Positions 16,752-25,287 of a stretch of DNA of 64,000 nt are shown piece after piece. Source of the stretch: Macrococcoides equi (GTDB taxonomy: Bacteria; Bacillota; Bacilli; Staphylococcales; Staphylococcaceae). The notes beneath the pieces are model-generated. The model saw only the letters and a list, made by a program, of their open reading frames with translations. It was not told the DNA's origin and ran no database searches. The translations under genes and the position numbers were made by a program. The DNA lies in assembly GCF_047425865.1 (NCBI RefSeq), contig NZ_CP179735.1; one strand, written 5' to 3'. The number at the start of each line of letters is the position of its first letter. Position 1 is the stretch's first letter.

Positions 16752-18425
16752 TTAAATTTCTGAAATAACCGGGATAATCATCGGACGACGTTTTGTATTT
16801 TCATATAAGAACTTACCTAACTTATCACGCATTTCCTGTTTGATTTCAGACCATTCAATTCTGTTTTGCATTAAGCCTTTTTCTACAATTTCACGTACCT
16901 TTTCTTCTGCTTCTCGCATCAGTTCTTCACTTTCACGTACATAGACAAATCCTCGTGATTGAATCTGTGGCCCGGCAACGATACGACGACTCTTTGGATC
17001 GAGTGTAACAACAGCAATAAATATACCATCTTCACTTAATAATCTTCTGTCACGTAATACAATATTACCGACATCACCCACCCCAATACCATCTATCAGG
17101 ACATTGCCAGCTGGTACCTTTTCATTGGCTAACATGCGTTCTCCATCAAAGTTGATCACATCACCTTTTTCAAGTAGGAAGATATGTTCTGGTAACACTC
17201 CCGCCTCAGCTGCTAATTTAGCATGAGCAATCTGCATTTTAAACTCACCTTGTACAGGAACAAAATACTCAGGTTTCATCAGATTAAGCATTAACTTAAG
17301 CTCTTCCATACAACCATGACCTGAAGCATGAATCTTCTTATTCGTAGGAATTACTTTTGCACCTGCTTTTACAAGATGATTAACTGTTGAACCAAGAATA
17401 ACTTCCATATTAGAAGATGGTGTTGTCGTAATAAAGACTGTATCACCTTCTTCAATATTCATAATACTATGTTTTTGAAGTGCCATTTGGGCTAAACCTT
17501 CAATCGGCTCACCTTGAGAACCTGTAGATATAATGATTAATTCATTCTTAGGATATTTCTCAACATCTTTAATTGGAATTAATAATTGTTCCTTAATATC
17601 AAAATATCCTAGCTTACGCGCAATATTAAATGATGATTCTAATGACTTACCTAAAAATGATACTTTGCGATTTAAGCGTGCTGCGGCATTAAGTACTTGT
17701 TGGATACGAATGAAGTTTGAAGCATAGCAAGAGACAATAATTCGACCTTGTGCTTTAGCAAATTCATCAACAATATGACTTTCAATGACATTTTCCGGTG
17801 TATTATAGCCTGGCTTTTCTGCTTCTGTAGAATCACTGATAAGCATCAACACGCCTTTGTTACCGATTTGCCCCATTTTCGTAATATCTGGCGCATAGGC
17901 ACCTGTCATACTTTGATCGAATTTAAATTCACCCGTATAAACAATTGCACCATGAGAAGTTTGAATAACAATACCTAACGCATCGGGAATACTGTGAGAA
18001 GTACTAAAAAATGTTACATTGACATTTTTAAAACGCATCACAGAATTATTATTCACTGTATAGTATTTAATTTTTTTATTAACTTTTGCTTCACGCATTT
18101 GATCTTTAACTAACGCTATCGTCAATCTTGAACCATAAATCGGTGCATCAATCTTTTCAATGATATATCTTAACGCACCGATGGCATCCTGATGACCATG
18201 ACTTAAGAATATCCCTTTTAACTTATCTTTATTTTCAATGACGTAATTGATGTCAGGTATAACGACATCAATCCCAAGCATTTCATCTTCTGGAAACATT
18301 AACCCAGCGTCAAGCATAAACATTTCATCGTCAACCTCTACGATATACATGTTTTTTGCAATTTCACCGACACCACCTAAAGGTACCATTCTAATATGTT
18401 GATTTTCTTTTTTTATTAAATTCAA
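16752..18425 (-). CDS. rnjB: ribonuclease J2
   Basis: About 557 residues from a TTG start at 18425, chosen because AGGAGG lies 8 bases upstream. Metallo-beta-lactamase/beta-CASP architecture with the GGVGEIAKN start. The catalytic motif reads HGHQDAIG instead of HGHEDHIG, EFKFDQ replaces DFKFD, and DSTEA replaces DSTNA, so two metal ligands are altered, as seen in RNase J2 proteins. ASGHGCMEELKLML supplies the beta-CASP His. J2 assembles with catalytically active J1, which is outside this window. The position between pnp and ftsK is that of staphylococcal rnjB. Confidence 0.93.
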   Translation of the reverse strand: MNLIKKENQHIRMVPLGGVGEIAKNMYIVEVDDEMFMLDAGLMFPEDEMLGIDVVIPDINYVIENKDKLKGIFLSHGHQDAIGALRYIIEKIDAPIYGSRLTIALVKDQMREAKVNKKIKYYTVNNNSVMRFKNVNVTFFSTSHSIPDALGIVIQTSHGAIVYTGEFKFDQSMTGAYAPDITKMGQIGNKGVLMLISDSTEAEKPGYNTPENVIESHIVDEFAKAQGRIIVSCYASNFIRIQQVLNAAARLNRKVSFLGKSLESSFNIARKLGYFDIKEQLLIPIKDVEKYPKNELIIISTGSQGEPIEGLAQMALQKHSIMNIEEGDTVFITTTPSSNMEVILGSTVNHLVKAGAKVIPTNKKIHASGHGCMEELKLMLNLMKPEYFVPVQGEFKMQIAHAKLAAEAGVLPEHIFLLEKGDVINFDGERMLANEKVPAGNVLIDGIGVGDVGNIVLRDRRLLSEDGIFIAVVTLDPKSRRIVAGPQIQSRGFVYVRESEELMREAEEKVREIVEKGLMQNRIEWSEIKQEMRDKLGKFLYENTKRRPMIIPVISEI

Positions 18426-18500
18426 AGTATTTCCTCCTAAATTCTTTCGCCCGTTCAATTCATACTTCTTTATTATAAGCTATTTACAGTTTAATTAACA

Positions 18501-18530
18501 ATAAAAAAAGCGAGCAGTTTATCACTGCTC
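18501..18530 (-). terminator. intrinsic terminator after the 18539-18793 gene
   Basis: Stem GAGCAGT (18512-18518) / ACTGCTC (18524-18530), 5-base loop, followed on the minus strand by CGCTTTTTTT. Confidence 0.88.
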
Positions 18531-18538
18531 ACTGAATA

Positions 18539-18793
18539 TTACTTTTGTAATTCCATTTTAAAATCTCCGCCAGCTACCGTATAGTGCGTTAATTTTAAAT
18601 CTTTTGAGTGGTAACGATCTGTATCTCCTTTAAACAATACAACTTCAACAGGTTCACTTGAAGCTTCAATTTGTTTAAATAGCAATCCAACATCACCATT
18701 CACTGTTGAGATTTTTAAAAGTTCTTCATCTACAGAGAATCGTCCATCTGCAGTAAATTCATGCCCATTCACTTGAATCTTATCAAATACCAT
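18539..18793 (-). CDS. small hypothetical protein (84 aa)
   Basis: Not recognised. About 84 residues from the ATG at 18793, which has AGGAGATG upstream; two additional in-frame codons precede it. Predicted to be a soluble beta-rich protein (DKIQVNGHEF, PVEVVLFKGD, LTHYTVAGGDFKMEL) with no cysteines, signal peptide or membrane helix. It has its own ribosome-binding site and terminator, which supports it being a real gene. It lies between rnjB and the third M16 peptidase. Confidence 0.75.
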   Translation of the reverse strand: MVFDKIQVNGHEFTADGRFSVDEELLKISTVNGDVGLLFKQIEASSEPVEVVLFKGDTDRYHSKDLKLTHYTVAGGDFKMELQK

Positions 18794-18857
18794 AAACACT
18801 TCATCTCCTTGTATACGTTTACATTGTTATTATACAGTGAATTTTTCAACTTGCCAA

Positions 18858-20051
18858 TCATTGTGGTAATAAATAATATCTCTCACCAGGATTTTCAAAT
18901 ATAAGTAAAGATTTATTCACCGCTTCAAGTGTTACCGCATTAATTTGAGATTCAATTGACTCAATATCAATAATTTTATTATAAAGTAACATGCTTTTAC
19001 CCATATGTTCTACAATATGACCGTCATAATCCAGGTTCATGTGCAGATTGGTAATTAGATATTGTTTCGTTTTATTTAATAGTTCTTCATCAATACCTTT
19101 TACTAGCGTTTGATAGATCTCATCAATGATATTCATACACTTTTCAACATTATCTGAATCCGTGGCAAAGTATGTATATAGCACCCCACCAGTTCTGTAA
19201 CTATCCACAGATGAATATAAACTATAACAAAGCCCTTGTTCCTCGCGTAACTTTCTAAATAATAAACTAGTCATTGCGCCACCATATAGATTATTGATGA
19301 TTTCAAATACAGGCTGCAGAGGATCCAGATAACTGACTGCAGGATGTGCAATAATCACATGAGCTTGTTCAATGCCAGCTTTACACTCCGTGATATTACA
19401 GTGATTCATCGAAAAATGTTGTGCTGAATTTAGAAGCGGTCTGAATGCTTCATCTTCAAATGAATGACATATCTCCTGTATATTATTGCCTACATAAGCA
19501 AGAATCATATTATTGGGTACGTAAAATCGTTGATAAAATGCAATCAAATCATTTTGAGTAATTGCCTTTACAGAATTTTCGGTTCCTAAAATAGTATTTG
19601 CATAAACACTATCCTCAAATAATATTGATTCAAATCTTTCAAAGGCATTTTCTTCATCGTCATCTTCTATCATCTTAATCTCTTCTAAAATGACTTGTCG
19701 CTCTCGTTCTAATTCATGTGCGTCAAAAGTGGCATAGAAAATCATTTCCTTTAGAAGTTCAATAGCTTTCTTTTCAAAGCGTTGCAATGTCTTAATCGAA
19801 TAACACGTATAAGTTTTAGTGGTGTATGCATTCACTTCACCGCCGATTGCATCAATCGCTTCCGATAACGCTTTAAAAGGATATTGTTTTGTACCTTTAA
19901 ACAGCATGTGTTCGATAAAATGAGCAATCCCCCCGGGAAAATTTAATTCGTCTGCAGTGCCGACTTTCACATACATTGCAATATGCACAATTTGCATCGT
20001 AGTTGGATGATGAACAACTGTCATCTGATTACTTAATAACTTTTGTTCCAA
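18858..20051 (-). CDS. ymxG: M16-family zinc metallopeptidase (YmxG/MPP-like)
   Basis: 397 residues from a TTG start with GAGGG upstream. HFIEH near residue 44 and ERQVILEEIKMIEDD near 120 supply the complete HxxEH...E zinc site, so it should be active. The C-terminal half holds GGAMTSLLFRKLREEQGLCYS, the substrate-binding R/Y motif. In B. subtilis the mpp/ymxG (mlpA) gene is also near pnp. It is the third M16 gene in this window and, unlike YmfFH, has no inactive partner beside it. Confidence 0.92.
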   Translation of the reverse strand: MEQKLLSNQMTVVHHPTTMQIVHIAMYVKVGTADELNFPGGIAHFIEHMLFKGTKQYPFKALSEAIDAIGGEVNAYTTKTYTCYSIKTLQRFEKKAIELLKEMIFYATFDAHELERERQVILEEIKMIEDDDEENAFERFESILFEDSVYANTILGTENSVKAITQNDLIAFYQRFYVPNNMILAYVGNNIQEICHSFEDEAFRPLLNSAQHFSMNHCNITECKAGIEQAHVIIAHPAVSYLDPLQPVFEIINNLYGGAMTSLLFRKLREEQGLCYSLYSSVDSYRTGGVLYTYFATDSDNVEKCMNIIDEIYQTLVKGIDEELLNKTKQYLITNLHMNLDYDGHIVEHMGKSMLLYNKIIDIESIESQINAVTLEAVNKSLLIFENPGERYYLLPQ

Positions 20052-20111
20052 ATATAACCCTCTTTTTCTAAAAATATGAGACTATCGCAACATGCGGTAG
20101 CCTCAAAAAAT

Positions 20112-22220
20112 TTATTTTTCTTCTGATTTTTTCTCTTCTTCTAATAGAACTTTTCGTGAAGCATTCACTCGTCCTTGTTTATCAATCTCAGTGACTTTAA
20201 CTAAGAACTGATCACCTAATTTGATTACATCTTCAACTTTATTAACACGTTCTTTAGCCAGTTGAGAGATATGAACGAGAGCATCTTTACCTGGGAATAT
20301 TTCGACAAACGCACCAAATTTCTCTATACGTTTAACTGTAGACATGTAAATTTCGCCAACTTTAGCCTCACGCACGATATTTTCGATTAATTTTTGAGCT
20401 TCAGCAATCATCGTTTCATCACTTGAACCGATAAATACTGTTCCATCTTGCTCGATATCTAATTTTACGCCTGTTGCATCAATAATTTCATTGATTTTCT
20501 TACCACCAGGTCCAATAACATCTCTGATCTTATCAGGATTAATGTGAATAATCTTAACTTTTGGTGCATATGGACTAAGTGATGTTCTTGGCTCACTAAT
20601 TGTAGATAACATATGTTCCATAATATGCAAACGACCGATACGCGCCTGCTCTAACGCTTCGCGTAAAATATCATCTGATAATCCATCAATCTTAATATCC
20701 ATTTGAATTGCAGTAATACCTTTTTTAGTACCTGCGACTTTAAAGTCCATATCTCCTAAGGCATCTTCCATCCCTTGAATATCAGAAAGAATCGTATAGT
20801 GTTCATCTTTCTTCACTAATCCCATTGCAATACCTGCAACCGGAGCTTTAATAGGCACCCCTGCATCCATTAATGCGAGCGTTGATCCACAAATAGAAGC
20901 TTGTGAACTTGATCCGTTTGATTCTAATACTTCTGATACGACACGAATTGTATACGGAAACTCTTTTTCATCTGGAATTACTTGTAATAAAGCTCGTTCA
21001 CCTAACGCACCATGACCAATTTCTCGACGGCCTGGTCCTCTAACCGGTCCAGTTTCACCTACTGAGAAATTAGGGAAATTATAGTGATGCATGTATCGTT
21101 TTTCTTCTTCTACTCCTAAACCATCTATAATCTGATGTTCTCCTAATGCACCCAGCGTAGCGACAGATAACGCTTGCGTTTGTCCACGTGTGAATAGTCC
21201 AGAACCATGAGCACGTGGTAATAACCCTACTTCTGAAGAAAGCGGTCTGATTTCATCTGGACGACGACCATCAGGACGTACTTTATCCTCTGTAATTTGA
21301 CGACGTACTTCTGCTTTTACTAAAGCATCAAACGTTTTATTGACAATAGCGATTACTTCTTCACCTTGTTCTTCAAATTGTTCAATGATTTGTAGCTTAA
21401 CCGCTGTGATACGTTCTTCTCTTGCTTGTTTTTCCTGCGTTTGAATCGCTTGAGCCAGATTTAAGTGTTGCGCTTGAACCGTTACCGCTTCCTCAATCTC
21501 AGTATTTGTTTCTACAGGAATAAATTCATTCTTTTCTGGATTTAGTTCTGCAATGATTTCTTTTTGGAATTCAACTAGCTTTTTAATTTCATTGTGACCA
21601 AACATGATAGCTGCTAACATTTTTTCTTCAGTGACTTCTTTAGCGCCTGCTTCAACCATGTTAACCGCATCAAAATGACCTGCAACTTGTAAATCTAAAA
21701 TAGAAGCTGCTCTTTGTTCAACGTTTGGGTTAATGATAAATTCATCATCAATCAAACCAACATTTACACCAGCTATTGGACCTTCAAATGGTATATCTGA
21801 AACTGAAAGTGCCATAGAAGACCCAATCATTGCAGCCATTTCAGGAGAATTGTCAGGATCGACACTCATTACAATTGAAATCACCTGTACATCATTTCGG
21901 TATCCTTTAGGGAACAATGGACGAATGGGTCTATCAATTAAACGAGATGTTAATGTCGCATCTTCACCAGGGCGACCTTCACGTTTATTAAATCCACCAG
22001 GTATTTTACCAGCTGCATATAATTTCTCCTCGTAGTTGACCATTAACGGGAAGAAATCCACATCTCTTGGTTCTTTACTTGCAGTAGCAGTAGATAACAC
22101 TACAGTGTCACCATAACGCACCAATACAGCTCCATTTGCCTGTTTTGCAAGTTGACCTGTTTCTATCGTAAGTGGACGGCCGGCCCATTCGGTTGTAAAT
22201 ACTTTTTTCTCTTGAGACAT
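20112..22220 (-). CDS. pnp: polyribonucleotide nucleotidyltransferase (PNPase)
   Basis: 702 residues. Two RNase PH domains (residues about 10-230 and 310-540; LPRAHGSGLFTRGQTQ, GLGERALLQ-type phosphate site, DALGDMDFKVAG) flank an alpha-helical linker. The KH domain has DKIRDVIGPGGKKINEI near 560 and the S1 domain ends the protein (about 625-695). It degrades RNA 3' to 5' by phosphorolysis and is part of the degradosome-like network with RNase Y and RNase J. The gene follows rpsO, as in other Firmicutes. Confidence 0.98.
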   Translation of the reverse strand: MSQEKKVFTTEWAGRPLTIETGQLAKQANGAVLVRYGDTVVLSTATASKEPRDVDFFPLMVNYEEKLYAAGKIPGGFNKREGRPGEDATLTSRLIDRPIRPLFPKGYRNDVQVISIVMSVDPDNSPEMAAMIGSSMALSVSDIPFEGPIAGVNVGLIDDEFIINPNVEQRAASILDLQVAGHFDAVNMVEAGAKEVTEEKMLAAIMFGHNEIKKLVEFQKEIIAELNPEKNEFIPVETNTEIEEAVTVQAQHLNLAQAIQTQEKQAREERITAVKLQIIEQFEEQGEEVIAIVNKTFDALVKAEVRRQITEDKVRPDGRRPDEIRPLSSEVGLLPRAHGSGLFTRGQTQALSVATLGALGEHQIIDGLGVEEEKRYMHHYNFPNFSVGETGPVRGPGRREIGHGALGERALLQVIPDEKEFPYTIRVVSEVLESNGSSSQASICGSTLALMDAGVPIKAPVAGIAMGLVKKDEHYTILSDIQGMEDALGDMDFKVAGTKKGITAIQMDIKIDGLSDDILREALEQARIGRLHIMEHMLSTISEPRTSLSPYAPKVKIIHINPDKIRDVIGPGGKKINEIIDATGVKLDIEQDGTVFIGSSDETMIAEAQKLIENIVREAKVGEIYMSTVKRIEKFGAFVEIFPGKDALVHISQLAKERVNKVEDVIKLGDQFLVKVTEIDKQGRVNASRKVLLEEEKKSEEK

Positions 22221-22290
22221 TAATATCTTCCTCTCTTAACATATATCTATAATCATACCATGTGATATGCCTAATTGTCACAAATTGCAT

Positions 22291-22324
22291 AAAAAAAGAG
22301 CACAAATTCATTTGTGCTCTTTTG
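22291..22324 (-). terminator. terminator/attenuator between rpsO and pnp
   Basis: AGAGCACAAA (22297-22306) and TTTGTGCTCT (22311-22320) form a perfect 10-bp stem with a TTCA loop; the minus strand continues with TTTTTTT. It ends rpsO transcripts and would allow partial readthrough into pnp. Confidence 0.9.
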
Positions 22325-22331
22325 CGTTTTA

Positions 22332-22601
22332 TTAACGACGTAAACCTAATGATTTAATTAATTCACGGTAACGTTGAACGTCATTTTCACGTAAGTAAGT
22401 TAATAAGTTTTTACGACGACCTACCATCTTTAATAATCCACGACGTGAATGGTGATCTTTTTTGTGAGTACGTAAATGCTCGTTTAAAGCATTGATTTCA
22501 GCAGTTAAAACTGCGATTTGTACTTCTGGAGATCCAGTGTCAGTTTCATGAACACGGTACTCGGCGATAATTTCATTTTTACGTTCTTGAGTAATAGCCA
22601 T
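22332..22601 (-). CDS. rpsO: 30S ribosomal protein S15
   Basis: 89 residues with the S15 signature HETDTGSPEVQIAVLT near residue 17 and LRTHKKDHHSRRGLL near 42. It binds 16S rRNA helices 20-22 and nucleates the 30S platform. AGGAGGC precedes the ATG. It is a short stand-alone gene between ribF and pnp with its own terminator. Confidence 0.98.
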   Translation of the reverse strand: MAITQERKNEIIAEYRVHETDTGSPEVQIAVLTAEINALNEHLRTHKKDHHSRRGLLKMVGRRKNLLTYLRENDVQRYRELIKSLGLRR

Positions 22602-22607
22602 TATAAA

Positions 22608-22680
22608 TAGCCTCCTATAATTTTATTTACACCATAACCCGAGTATGAGTCGGAGTGTCTCAATACCAAGGAAAGGTACT
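22608..22680 (-). promoter_or_regulatory. possible S15 autoregulatory leader of rpsO
   Basis: The roughly 75 bases before rpsO contain, on the minus strand, CTCCGACTCATACTCGGG, a small CCGA/TCGG stem with a purine-rich flank immediately ahead of AGGAGG. rpsO leaders in Firmicutes often bind S15 for feedback control. I cannot fold the sequence reliably, so this is tentative. Confidence 0.3.
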
Positions 22681-22701
22681 TGATTATTATAACATGTTTT
22701 A

Positions 22702-23658
22702 TTATTGTTGCAAGTTTAATTTTGACAGAATATCAATCGCTGTTTGTTTATCTTGATTGATTTGGTGAATCAGTGCATCAATGCCATCAAATTTTTGTTC
22801 AGGTCGAATAAAATCATACCATGAAACCTCCACACGTTCTCCGTATATTGATTCGTTAAAATCAAAAATATTTACTTCTATTGATACTTGAGATTTCTCT
22901 GGATCATGAAATGTTGGTTTAACACCAATATTGCATACACCGTGGTAGCTAACACCTGTTGATTCACGCTTTAATGTCACAGCATAAACGCCAAGTCTAG
23001 GTAATACAAATTCTTCATTTGGCATGACATTTGCAGTTGGAAATCCAATAGTACGACCACGCTTCTCCCCCTGAACTACAAGACCAGTAATTTTATATGT
23101 GCGACCTAGCTGTGCATTAGCATGTTGAATCGCACCTGAGTGTAAATCTTCACGAATTTGTGTTGTAGAAATTTTTTCATTATTTAATGCTTGCTTCGAA
23201 ACTGCAGTAACTTCAAAACCCACTTTGTCTGAATCTAATTTCAGCATGTTCCCTTTACCAAACTTGCCATAAGTAAAGTCAAAACCAGCAATCACATGTT
23301 TAACTTTATTATTTGTGAAATAATCCTGGATAAAATCACGTTCTTCCATCTTTGCGAAACTTGAAGTAAACGGCACAATAAAAAGATAATCGATTCCCAT
23401 TTGTTCAAGTAAGCGTTTCTTTTCATTTAAAGGCGTTAAGTAATCCGTTCGTTTTTTTTCAGGGTTTAATACGACCGAAGGATGCGGATCAAAGGTCATC
23501 ACAGCTTTTTTTAATGATTTCTGATCAGCAATTTTTATCATTTCATTAATGACTGCCTGGTGCCCTAAATGTAGTCCATCGAAAAAACCCACAGCTAGTG
23601 CAATTTCAGGATGATCATAGTGTGCTTCTAATGGTTGATTCATTTGTATTGTTATCAT
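22702..23658 (-). CDS. ribF: bifunctional riboflavin kinase / FAD synthetase
   Basis: 318 residues. The N-terminal FMN adenylyltransferase domain (about 15-170) has GFFDGLHLGHQ near residue 24 and the ISTTQIR motif near 162. The C-terminal riboflavin kinase domain (about 180-310) has GRTIGFPTANV near 202 and GVCNIGVKPTF near 240. It converts riboflavin to FMN and FAD. Standard location between truB and rpsO. Confidence 0.97.
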   Translation of the reverse strand: MITIQMNQPLEAHYDHPEIALAVGFFDGLHLGHQAVINEMIKIADQKSLKKAVMTFDPHPSVVLNPEKKRTDYLTPLNEKKRLLEQMGIDYLFIVPFTSSFAKMEERDFIQDYFTNNKVKHVIAGFDFTYGKFGKGNMLKLDSDKVGFEVTAVSKQALNNEKISTTQIREDLHSGAIQHANAQLGRTYKITGLVVQGEKRGRTIGFPTANVMPNEEFVLPRLGVYAVTLKRESTGVSYHGVCNIGVKPTFHDPEKSQVSIEVNIFDFNESIYGERVEVSWYDFIRPEQKFDGIDALIHQINQDKQTAIDILSKLNLQQ

Positions 23659-23725
23659 ATCAGTACCTCGTGCATCATTTTTCTTTAGTGTATCACTTTT
23701 TAACAGAAAAGTTCTTTAGGATTGC

Positions 23726-24619
23726 TCATTCCGTAAAAACTTTGCGAGCTTTTACTACATTTGGATAATCAGGATGCGGCATATAAATGCCAAGCGCTTT
23801 ATTTTGATGTGTCATCACAGTTTCTTCGGTAAGTGCTATCCCTTTTATCTTTTGTCCCCAAAGAATGCGCTGAGCAGTGTGTGCATCAACCTCATGATGT
23901 GGTAAATGCGTAAGACCTTTTTCCAGTGGTTGCAATAATGTCTGGATAGTGTCATGAGACATATTTTGTAATTCCTCCAGCGTATAACTTTGCACCAGTG
24001 AAAAACCGCCACTCTCTGTTCGTGTAAGTTTTGACATATGTCCAACAGTTTGTAGGCCTTCTGCAATTCGAGTCGCAAGTGTGCGTATATAAGTCCCTTT
24101 GCCGCATTTAACGATAATTTCAAAAGTTACTTGATTATCGTGATAATTTAGTTCAGAAGTACGCGTGATATTATAAATATGAACGATACGTGAAGGACGT
24201 TCAATCACCTTACCTTCACGAGCATATTCATACAATTTACGACCGTTCACTTTCACTGCACTAAACATCGGAGGTGTCTGTTCGATTTCTCCTATTAGAC
24301 TTAATAATACTTCATCGATGTCTTCAGCAGAGAATTTATTTTCTTCTATTATAATAGTATCAGTTACTTCCCCGGTTTGATCTTCTGTAGTTGTCTGTGT
24401 ACCAAGAGTAATTTCAGCGATATATGTTTTCCCGGAATCCATCATATAATCACTAACCCTGGTTGCACGACCCACACAAATCGGTAACACACCATTCACT
24501 TCAGGATCAAGTGTACCCGTATGTCCTACTTTTTTTGTCTTTAAAATTTTGCGCAATTTAAATACGACATCATGACTCGTTATCCCTCGAGGCTTATTAA
24601 TTGCTAAAATACCATCCAT
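23726..24619 (-). CDS. truB: tRNA pseudouridine(55) synthase
   Basis: 297 residues. GILAINKPRGITSHDVV at residue 3, catalytic motif HTGTLDPEVNGVLPI near 34 with the nucleophilic Asp, and KCGKGTYIRTLATRIAE near 170. It makes pseudouridine 55 in the T loop of tRNAs. AAGGGTG precedes the ATG. Confidence 0.97.
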   Translation of the reverse strand: MDGILAINKPRGITSHDVVFKLRKILKTKKVGHTGTLDPEVNGVLPICVGRATRVSDYMMDSGKTYIAEITLGTQTTTEDQTGEVTDTIIIEENKFSAEDIDEVLLSLIGEIEQTPPMFSAVKVNGRKLYEYAREGKVIERPSRIVHIYNITRTSELNYHDNQVTFEIIVKCGKGTYIRTLATRIAEGLQTVGHMSKLTRTESGGFSLVQSYTLEELQNMSHDTIQTLLQPLEKGLTHLPHHEVDAHTAQRILWGQKIKGIALTEETVMTHQNKALGIYMPHPDYPNVVKARKVFTE

Positions 24620-24680
24620 AAAAAAACACCCTTTCAGTAAACTCTAGAATAGTTTACATGAAAAAGTGTGATAGGTCTAT

Positions 24681-25025
24681 TTAATGTCCTTTATTTAGGT
24701 CTGCTAACATACGTTCAATCTTATTACCATAGTCGATCGACTCATCGTATGTAAATTTTAAATCAGGCACGATACGTAAATCCATACGGTGTGCAATCTC
24801 TGATTTGATGAAGCCTTTTGATTTTTCAAGTGCTTCTAAAGATTTTTTGCGGTCACGCTCTTCACCTAAAACAGTTACATAAACTGTCGCTAAAGATAAA
24901 TCACCAGTAACTTCAACTTCAGTAACCGTAACAAACCCAACATTAGGATTTTTAATTTTTTGGTTAATGATCTCACTGATTTCTTTCTTCATTTGTTGAC
25001 CGACACGTTCACTTCTTAAACTCAT
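24681..25025 (-). CDS. rbfA: 30S ribosome-binding factor A
   Basis: 114 residues from the ATG at 25025 (CGAGGTG upstream); three additional codons upstream are unlikely to be used. KH-like fold: SERVGQQMKKEISEII, VTVTEVEVTGDLSLATVYV, KFTYDESIDYGNKIERML. It assists late 30S maturation at the 16S 5' end. It would normally lie directly after infB, but a 4.2-kb accessory segment separates them here, so it may have lost its usual promoter. Confidence 0.97.
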   Translation of the reverse strand: MSLRSERVGQQMKKEISEIINQKIKNPNVGFVTVTEVEVTGDLSLATVYVTVLGEERDRKKSLEALEKSKGFIKSEIAHRMDLRIVPDLKFTYDESIDYGNKIERMLADLNKGH

Positions 25026-25135
25026 TATTTTCACCTCGTTTATGTCTATTGAATAGTGTTAATTATACGTGGGAGTTGAGGTGATGTCAATTGAAGGGGT
25101 TGGTGGGATAGGGAATACATAATGTTGTGTGTGTT

Positions 25136-25287
25136 GGTTGCGATATTTTGAGTTTATCGCAACCATCTTAACTTGCTTCAGCCTTTTAATGGCAATGGTT
25201 GCGATATTTTAGATTTATCGCAACCATCTTGACTTGCTTCAACCTTTTCATGGCAATGATTGCGATATTTTGAGTTTATCGCAACCA
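25136..25287. repeat. two and a half tandem 61-bp units, each carrying a hairpin
   Basis: Units start at 25136, 25197 and 25258 with an exact 61-bp period. Each begins with GGTTGCGATA (third copy GATTGCGATA), a 9-base spacer and TATCGCAACC, giving a 10-bp stem. The spacer between hairpins (ATCTTAACTTGCTTCAGCC and so on) is also conserved with a few substitutions. The third unit ends after its hairpin and contains the last codons and stop of the NERD gene. No T tract follows, so these do not look like ordinary terminators. Confidence 0.9.

Noticed and set aside
22108..22311. Minus-strand 67-codon frame across the pnp start
   Set aside because: Overlaps the pnp 5' end in another frame and the rpsO terminator; a shadow frame.
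25136..25287. Tandem repeats considered as a CRISPR array
   Set aside because: Spacers between hairpins are conserved rather than unique and no cas gene is present.
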